Assembly: GCA_038246975.1 (NCBI GenBank)
Contig: JBBRVJ010000137.1
Coordinates: 1 to 9,724, forward strand
DNA length: 9,724 bases
Direction of reading: 5' to 3'
Source of the DNA: JAIYDJ01 sp038246975
GTDB taxonomy: Bacteria > Pseudomonadota > Alphaproteobacteria > Rhodobacterales > Rhodobacteraceae
Below are positions 5,856 to 9,724 of the stretch, piece after piece. A program made the translations under genes and the position numbers. Under the pieces are notes generated by a model that worked only from the letters and a program-made list of their open reading frames with translations, was not told the DNA's origin and did no database searches. How positions within the stretch are numbered: position 1 is the first letter of the stretch; each line of letters begins with the position of its first letter.

Positions 5856-6536
5856 ATGCTTCCCACTGTCTTCCCGCCCCGCGCCGAAATCGCACGCCTG
5901 ACCGCCCGTGCCCTGCTGGAAATCAAGGCGGTGCATTTCAACGCCAAGACGCCCTTCACTCTGGCTTCCGGCCTGCCGTCACCCACCTACATCGACTGCC
6001 GCAAACTGATCAGCTATCCGCGCATCCGGTCTGCGCTGATGGATTTCCTGACGGTGACGGTGATGCGCGACGCAGGCTTCGAGGCGTTCGACAACGTCGC
6101 AGGCGGCGAAACCGCAGGCATCCCATTTGCAGCACTGGTGGCCGAACGCATGGCCCTGCCGATGACCTATGTGCGCAAGAAACCCAAAGGTTACGGCCGC
6201 AACGCCCGGATCGAGGGGGTCATGACTCCCGGCCAGCGCGTGCTGCTGGTCGAAGACCTGACCACCGACGGCGGATCGAAACTGTCCTTTGTCGAGGCGA
6301 TTCGCGAAACCGGGGCCACTTGTGGCCATACGGCGGTGATTTTCTACTATGGCATCTTTGCTGGCACCGAACAGCGCCTGGCCGACCATGGCATCGCCTT
6401 GCACCACTTGTGCACCTGGTGGGACGTCCTGGCCGAGGCGCAGGCACAAGGCAGTTTCGACCCCGCCACCCTGACCGAAGTCGAGTCCTTCCTGAACGAT
6501 CCCCGCGTCTGGCAGGCGGCGCGCACGCTTGCGTGA
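5856..6536 (+). CDS. pyrE: Orotate phosphoribosyltransferase
   Basis: A 226-residue enzyme of the alphaproteobacterial OPRT type, which joins orotate and PRPP to give orotidine 5'-phosphate, the step after dihydroorotate oxidation. The PRPP-binding motif is VLLVEDLTTDGGS (129-141), with the acidic pair E133-D134. The flexible catalytic-loop segment VRKKPKGYG (106-114) supplies the lysines expected near K103 of the E. coli enzyme. The N-terminal SGLPSPTYIDCRKLIS stretch matches the substrate-facing strand of the family. The start at ATG 5856 (MLPTVFPPRAEIARLTA) is chosen because an upstream ATG (5754) lies inside pyrC and would translate the intergenic hairpin. The Shine-Dalgarno is weak (GAAAG about ten bases upstream). 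It is probably co-transcribed with pyrC; the hairpin between them may tune the ratio. Confidence 0.97.
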   Translation: MLPTVFPPRAEIARLTARALLEIKAVHFNAKTPFTLASGLPSPTYIDCRKLISYPRIRSALMDFLTVTVMRDAGFEAFDNVAGGETAGIPFAALVAERMALPMTYVRKKPKGYGRNARIEGVMTPGQRVLLVEDLTTDGGSKLSFVEAIRETGATCGHTAVIFYYGIFAGTEQRLADHGIALHHLCTWWDVLAEAQAQGSFDPATLTEVESFLNDPRVWQAARTLA

Positions 6537-6561
6537 CCTAGCGTAAGGCTCCTGCATTTTC

Positions 6562-6777
6562 TGTGGACGGTGCTGTGGAGACTTTCGGGAAAACCCCGCG
6601 CCGAATCGCCCCGGCTGTGGATTTCAGGCGAACTCGCCGCAAGATGTGGTAGGCTGCAATCCGGCACCCACGAGGGTTCCGAGTCGGATCGGTCTTATCC
6701 CCAGACTTGCGCTTGGCTTGCGGGGCCGTCCCGGATCGGGCAACGACACCAGACCGGACGCGGAAGCCGGATCCACA
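6562..6777. promoter_or_regulatory. Cluster of DnaA-box-like sites upstream of dnaB
   Basis: The 255-bp gap 6537-6791 holds TGTGGA at 6562, 6574 and 6616 (the last as TGTGGATTT), its complement TCCACA at 6772-6777, and TTATCCCCA at 6695-6703, one base from the consensus TTATCCACA. The first two lie in a short direct repeat, CTGTGGA, 12 bases apart. The spacing and both orientations are suggestive of DnaA binding before the replicative helicase gene. No site is a perfect 9-mer, so this is a candidate only. No other gene or hairpin was seen in the gap, and no clear -35/-10 pair. Confidence 0.35.
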
Positions 6778-6782
6778 GGAGG
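6777..6782 (+). promoter_or_regulatory. Shine-Dalgarno AGGAGG for dnaB
   Basis: A perfect AGGAGG lies 9 bases before ATG 6792 and fixes the dnaB start; the in-frame ATG at 6570 would add 74 residues unlike any DnaB N-terminus. Confidence 0.75.
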
Positions 6783-6791
6783 CAGCACAGC

Positions 6792-8294
6792 ATGAACGAC
6801 ATCACCCCCCTTAGGGCCATCGTGCCCGGCCTGCCGGTTGCCTCGGAAACCGACGTGTTGCCCCATAACATCGAGGCAGAACAACAACTGCTGGGCGCGA
6901 TCCTGACCAATAACGAGGTCTATGACCGCATCACGGGGCTCGTCAAACCCGTGCATTTCTTCGACCCCGTGCATCAGCGCATCTTTGAACGCGCCGCCGC
7001 CCGCATCCAGAAGAACGCGCTGGCCTCGCCGGTGACGCTCAAGCCGTTCTTCGAGGATGACCTCGGGCTCAAGGAACTGGGGGGGGCGGGGTATCTGGTC
7101 CGCCTTGCGGGGGCCGCGATTTCGGCCTTCGCCGCGCGCGACTATGCGCAGATGATCTACGACCTCGCCGTTCGGCGCGAATTGATCGGGCTGGGCCGCG
7201 ACATCTCTGCCGCCGCTGCCAAAGTCGATATCGACAATGAGCCAAAAGAACAGATCGTCGAGGCCGAACAGCGGCTTTACAAACTGGGCGAACAGGGCAC
7301 GTCCGAACGCGGGTTCCAGTCCTTTCTCAAGGCGGCGGTCGAGGCGGTCAACCACGCCAACGCCGCGTACCAGCGCGGCGGCGGGCTGTCGGGCATCTCG
7401 ACCGGCCTGACCGATCTGGACAAGAAGCTGGGCGGCCTGCACCCGTCCGACCTTCTTATCCTCGCCGGTCGCCCGTCGATGGGCAAAACCGCACTGGCCA
7501 CCAACATCGCCTTCAACATCGCCAAAGCCCACCGCCGGGGCCGCCTGCAGGACGGCACCGAAGGCTCGGTCGAAGGCGGCGTCGTCGGCTTCTTCTCGCT
7601 GGAAATGAGCGCCGAACAACTCGCCGCCCGCATCCTGTCGGAAGCTTCCGAAGTCCCGTCCGAACAGATCCGGCGCGGCGACATGCGCGAGGATGAATTC
7701 CGCAAGTTTGTCGATGCCGCCAAAGCGCTGGAAAGCTGCCCCCTGTATATCGACGACACCCCCGCCCTGCCGATCAGTCAGGTCGCCGCCCGCGCCCGCC
7801 GCCTGAAACGCACCCAGGGGCTGGACGTGCTGGTAGTCGATTACCTGCAACTGCTCAAAGGCTCCTCCAAGGAAAACCGCGTCCAGGAGGTGTCCGAAAT
7901 TACCCAAGGACTGAAGGCCATCGCCAAGGAATTGAACATCCCGGTCATCGCCCTGTCGCAGCTCTCGCGTCAGGTCGAAAACCGCGAAGACAAACGCCCG
8001 CAACTGTCCGACCTGCGCGAATCCGGATCCATCGAACAGGACGCCGATGTGGTGATGTTCGTCTACCGCGACGAATACTACCGCGAACGGGAAAAGCCGG
8101 GCGATCACGAATCGGAAAAGATGGCTCAATGGCAGACGGTGATGGAGTCGGTGCATGGCAAGGCCGAAGTCATCATCGGCAAACAGCGCCATGGCCCGAT
8201 CGGCACCGTGGAACTGGCCTTCGAGGGCCGCTTCACCCGCTTCAGCAACCTCGCCCAAAGCTGGCAGCGCACCACCAACGACGTCGGGTTCTGA
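6792..8294 (+). CDS. dnaB: Replicative DNA helicase DnaB
   Basis: A 500-residue hexameric 5'-3' helicase that unwinds DNA at the replication fork and recruits primase. The N-terminal domain (about 23-125) begins with the hallmark LPHNIEAEQQLLGAIL and provides the primase-interaction and collar helices. After a linker comes the RecA-like motor domain opening with GISTGLTDLDKKLGGLHPSD. Walker A is GRPSMGKT (226-233), Walker B ends in LVVDYLQLL with Asp350, and later motifs include LSQLSRQVENREDKRPQLSDLRESGSIEQDAD and the C-terminal KQRHGPIGTVELAF segment that carries the arginine-finger region. The loop after Walker A (RRGRLQDGTEGSVEGGVVGFFSLEM) is longer than in E. coli, as is usual in alphaproteobacteria. 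There is no intein or frameshift. Length is slightly above E. coli DnaB (471), explained by this loop and the N-terminal tail. Strong AGGAGG upstream. Confidence 0.98.
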   Translation: MNDITPLRAIVPGLPVASETDVLPHNIEAEQQLLGAILTNNEVYDRITGLVKPVHFFDPVHQRIFERAAARIQKNALASPVTLKPFFEDDLGLKELGGAGYLVRLAGAAISAFAARDYAQMIYDLAVRRELIGLGRDISAAAAKVDIDNEPKEQIVEAEQRLYKLGEQGTSERGFQSFLKAAVEAVNHANAAYQRGGGLSGISTGLTDLDKKLGGLHPSDLLILAGRPSMGKTALATNIAFNIAKAHRRGRLQDGTEGSVEGGVVGFFSLEMSAEQLAARILSEASEVPSEQIRRGDMREDEFRKFVDAAKALESCPLYIDDTPALPISQVAARARRLKRTQGLDVLVVDYLQLLKGSSKENRVQEVSEITQGLKAIAKELNIPVIALSQLSRQVENREDKRPQLSDLRESGSIEQDADVVMFVYRDEYYREREKPGDHESEKMAQWQTVMESVHGKAEVIIGKQRHGPIGTVELAFEGRFTRFSNLAQSWQRTTNDVGF

Positions 8295-8316
8295 CCACCA
8301 ACGCCTATCAAGCGGA

Positions 8317-8333
8317 GCCGCGCAAAGCGCGGC
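8317..8333. repeat. Hairpin 1 of the dnaB-alr gap
   Basis: GCCGCGC (8317-8323) and GCGCGGC (8327-8333) form a perfect 7-bp stem with an AAA loop, starting 22 bases after the dnaB stop. The stem is GC-rich but no T-tract follows. Confidence 0.6.
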
Positions 8334-8352
8334 ACGTCTGGTCCTCGCCTGC

Positions 8353-8368
8353 GCGGCCAAAAGGCCGC
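8353..8368. repeat. Hairpin 2 of the dnaB-alr gap
   Basis: GCGGCC (8353-8358), an AAAA loop, and GGCCGC (8363-8368) form a perfect 6-bp GC-only stem followed by TTGG. It lies between the other hairpins of this gap. Confidence 0.6.
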
Positions 8369-8383
8369 TTGGCTCAGCGAAAT

Positions 8384-8431
8384 GGATATTTGAACCAGGA
8401 GGAAAGCCCTTTCCTCCTGGTTCAAATATCC
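8384..8431. terminator. Long perfect inverted repeat, probable dnaB terminator
   Basis: Arms 8384-8406 and 8409-8431 are perfectly complementary over 23 bases (left arm starts GGATATTTGAACCAGG and ends GGAAAG) with only CC between; a real RNA loop would be GCCC on a 22-bp stem. It lies about 90 bases after dnaB and 150 before alr, both on the plus strand. Such a stem can end or protect a transcript and would work in either direction, but it lacks the usual downstream T-tract. The GGATATTTGAACC arm is a sequence I associate with frequent Rhodobacterales intergenic elements, so it may also be a dispersed repeat. Confidence 0.6.
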
Positions 8432-8436
8432 CCGCC

Positions 8437-8458
8437 GGCGGCTCCTTCCCCCGCCGCC
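8437..8458. repeat. Hairpin 4 of the dnaB-alr gap
   Basis: GGCGGC (8437-8442) and GCCGCC (8453-8458) can pair across a 10-base pyrimidine-rich loop, directly after the long inverted repeat. Short arms in GC-rich DNA make this the weakest of the four. The rest of the gap to alr (8459-8580) shows a TTGACC hexamer at 8546-8551 without a matching -10; I see nothing else in it. Confidence 0.35.
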
Positions 8459-8580
8459 AAGCGCACCGGTCGGCATCATTCCGCGGCAGCGCCGCCGCGC
8501 GGGGCCTCGATGGCCCCCAAGGCGGCACCCCCGTCACGAAATCCCTTGACCCCGTCCGCCCGCCTGTCAAAACCCATGCC

Positions 8581-9630
8581 ATGGCCAGCGCACTTCTTTC
8601 CATCGACCTCGACGCCATTGCCGCAAACTGGCGGGCGCTTGACCGGGGCTCGGCCTCGGGGGTGCAGACGGCTGCCGTCGTAAAGGCTGACGCTTACGGC
8701 CTTGGTACGGCACCCGTTGTTCGGGCGCTGGCAAAGGCGGGCGCGCGCAGGTTCTTTGTGGCGCAGACCGAAGAGGCGGTCGCCGTGCGCCAGGCGCTTG
8801 GCCCCGGCCCGCAGATCTGCGTCCTGTCGGGTCACATGGCCGGCGACACCCGGATGATCGCCGATCTTGACCTGACCCCGATGATCAACTCGCTCGATCA
8901 GGTCACACGGCACCTCGAAACGCTGCAAGGCCATGCCTTCGGCGTTCAGCTTGATACCGGCATGAACCGCCTCGGGATGGAAAGTGCGGAGTGGGAGGCC
9001 GTGGCCCCTTATCTGCTGGAGGCGGGGCCGGAACTTCTGATGTCGCATCTGGCCTGTGCCGACGACCCCGACCACCCGCTGAACGAGGCGCAACTGGCGC
9101 AGTTCCACTCGATGACCGACGGGACCGGCGTGCCGCGGTCCTTAGCCGCGACAGGCGGGATCATCCTTGGCCCGCGCTATCATTTCGACCTGACCCGCCC
9201 CGGCATCGGGCTTTACGGCGGGCGTCCCTATGAAGGGGCGGCGTCGGTGGTCACCCTGTCCCTGCCCGTGATCCAGACCCGCACCGTCCATCCCGGCGAA
9301 ACCGTAGGCTATTCCGCCACCTGGACGGCCGCGGTGCCCGCCGTCATCGCCACGATGTCCAGCGGTTACGCCGACGGCCTGCTGCGTGCCCTGTCGAACC
9401 GCGCGGTGCTGTGGGACGGCGATGTGCCCTGCCCGGTGGTCGGGCGGGTATCGATGGACCTGATCACGGCCGACATCACCCATCTGCCCGATGTGCCCCA
9501 GAGCCTGAACATTCTCGGCGAGCATCAGACGGTCGACGATCTGGCCGACGCCGCCGATACCATCGGTTATGAGATTCTGACCGGCCTCAGCCCGCGCTAC
9601 GCCCGTCGCCACACCGAGCGGCCCGCATGA
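8581..9630 (+). CDS. alr: Alanine racemase
   Basis: A 349-residue PLP enzyme converting L-alanine to D-alanine for peptidoglycan synthesis. PLP-lysine is Lys35 in VVKADAYGLG, the second catalytic base is Tyr244 in TVGYSATW, and Arg130 in QLDTGMNRLG is the residue that contacts the cofactor/active-site lysine in characterised enzymes. RPGIGLYGGRPY, SGYADGLLRALSN, VGRVSMDLITADIT and the C-terminal GYEILTGLSPRYARR complete the TIM-barrel plus beta-domain pattern. No signal peptide is seen, so it is a cytosolic biosynthetic or catabolic form; the sequence does not distinguish Alr from DadX. The start at ATG 8581 (MASALLSIDLDAIAANWRAL) matches the family; an ATG at 8576 is out of frame. No good Shine-Dalgarno is visible. 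The TGA overlaps the ATG of the next gene (ATGA), pointing to coupled translation with the permease gene. Confidence 0.97.
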   Translation: MASALLSIDLDAIAANWRALDRGSASGVQTAAVVKADAYGLGTAPVVRALAKAGARRFFVAQTEEAVAVRQALGPGPQICVLSGHMAGDTRMIADLDLTPMINSLDQVTRHLETLQGHAFGVQLDTGMNRLGMESAEWEAVAPYLLEAGPELLMSHLACADDPDHPLNEAQLAQFHSMTDGTGVPRSLAATGGIILGPRYHFDLTRPGIGLYGGRPYEGAASVVTLSLPVIQTRTVHPGETVGYSATWTAAVPAVIATMSSGYADGLLRALSNRAVLWDGDVPCPVVGRVSMDLITADITHLPDVPQSLNILGEHQTVDDLADAADTIGYEILTGLSPRYARRHTERPA

Positions 9631-9724
9631 TCGCCGCCGCTTTGGCAAGCATCGGGCGGCCGGTTCTGGCCGGCCTCGCCGCCATAGGCCGGGTCGCGCG
9701 GTTTGCCGGTGAGGCGATCACCCA
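9627..9724 (+). CDS. MlaE-family ABC permease (N-terminal fragment)
   Basis: Only 32 codons are in the window, running off the right edge. The start MIAAALASIGRPVLAGLAAI, followed by GRVARFAGEAIT, has the N-terminal amphipathic pattern (LGR..LA.L..IGR.A.FA) of MlaE-type permeases, the membrane subunit of the phospholipid-trafficking ABC system that keeps outer-membrane lipid asymmetry. The ATG at 9627 overlaps the alr stop (9628-9630). In Rhodobacterales I know alr to be followed by mlaE- and mlaF-like genes, which supports the call; the transmembrane part itself is not visible here. Confidence 0.75.
   Translation, partial: MIAAALASIGRPVLAGLAAIGRVARFAGEAIT

Noticed and set aside
8384..8431. 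CRISPR repeat or transposon end
   Set aside because: Only one inverted-repeat unit occurs, with no repeat-spacer periodicity, no transposase gene and no obvious target-site duplication in the window.
6624..8618. 664-codon open frame on the minus strand opposite dnaB
   Set aside because: It is fully antisense to a certain dnaB gene, has Gly/Gln/Asp/Arg-rich composition with no recognisable motif, and is explained by high GC at third codon positions.

Overview
The window is GC-rich, densely coding chromosomal DNA of an alphaproteobacterium, most likely Rhodobacteraceae (Rhodobacterales). The evidence is the gene set and its sequence style: an alpha-type DnaB, an OPRT with the EDLTTDGGS motif, a short protein of the Rhodobacterales 'antifreeze' type, an alr gene overlapping an MlaE-type permease gene, and intergenic hairpins carrying GGATATTTGAACC. 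The assignment rests on remembered family resemblance; no search was run.

Layout. (1) Minus strand, 1-1909: a translationally coupled operon of a MoxR/CoxD-like AAA+ ATPase (TTG start), a metallo-beta-lactamase-fold hydrolase and the N-terminus of a CoxE-like VWA-family protein that runs off the left edge. Successive genes overlap by 4 and 8 bases. In other bacteria MoxR-VWA pairs act as metallochaperones, classically for molybdenum hydroxylases. (2) Plus strand, 2052-4181: a DXD-containing family 2 glycosyltransferase, then an alpha/beta-hydrolase-like protein whose nucleophile position is glycine. The two may belong to one glycan pathway. (3) Minus strand, 3843-4589: a small 'antifreeze-like' protein whose recognisable part ends near 4298, but whose reading frame continues 339 bases antisense into the preceding gene. 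(4) Plus strand, 4736-9724: pyrC and pyrE (pyrimidine synthesis), dnaB (replicative helicase), alr (D-alanine for peptidoglycan) and the start of an mlaE-like permease gene (outer-membrane lipid asymmetry). This is a housekeeping block for nucleotide supply, replication and envelope synthesis.

The non-coding gaps are short but structured. There is an inverted repeat in the moxR/glycosyltransferase divergent gap, an AT-rich perfect hairpin between pyrC and pyrE, a cluster of DnaA-box-like TGTGGA words before dnaB, and a run of four hairpins between dnaB and alr, one with perfect 23-bp arms. I see no tRNA, rRNA, CRISPR array, insertion sequence, phage gene or recognised defence system. No clearly new multi-gene system is evident. 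The least explained items are the nucleophile-less hydrolase-like protein with its glycosyltransferase neighbour, the unusual end of the antifreeze-like gene, and the dnaB-alr hairpin array.
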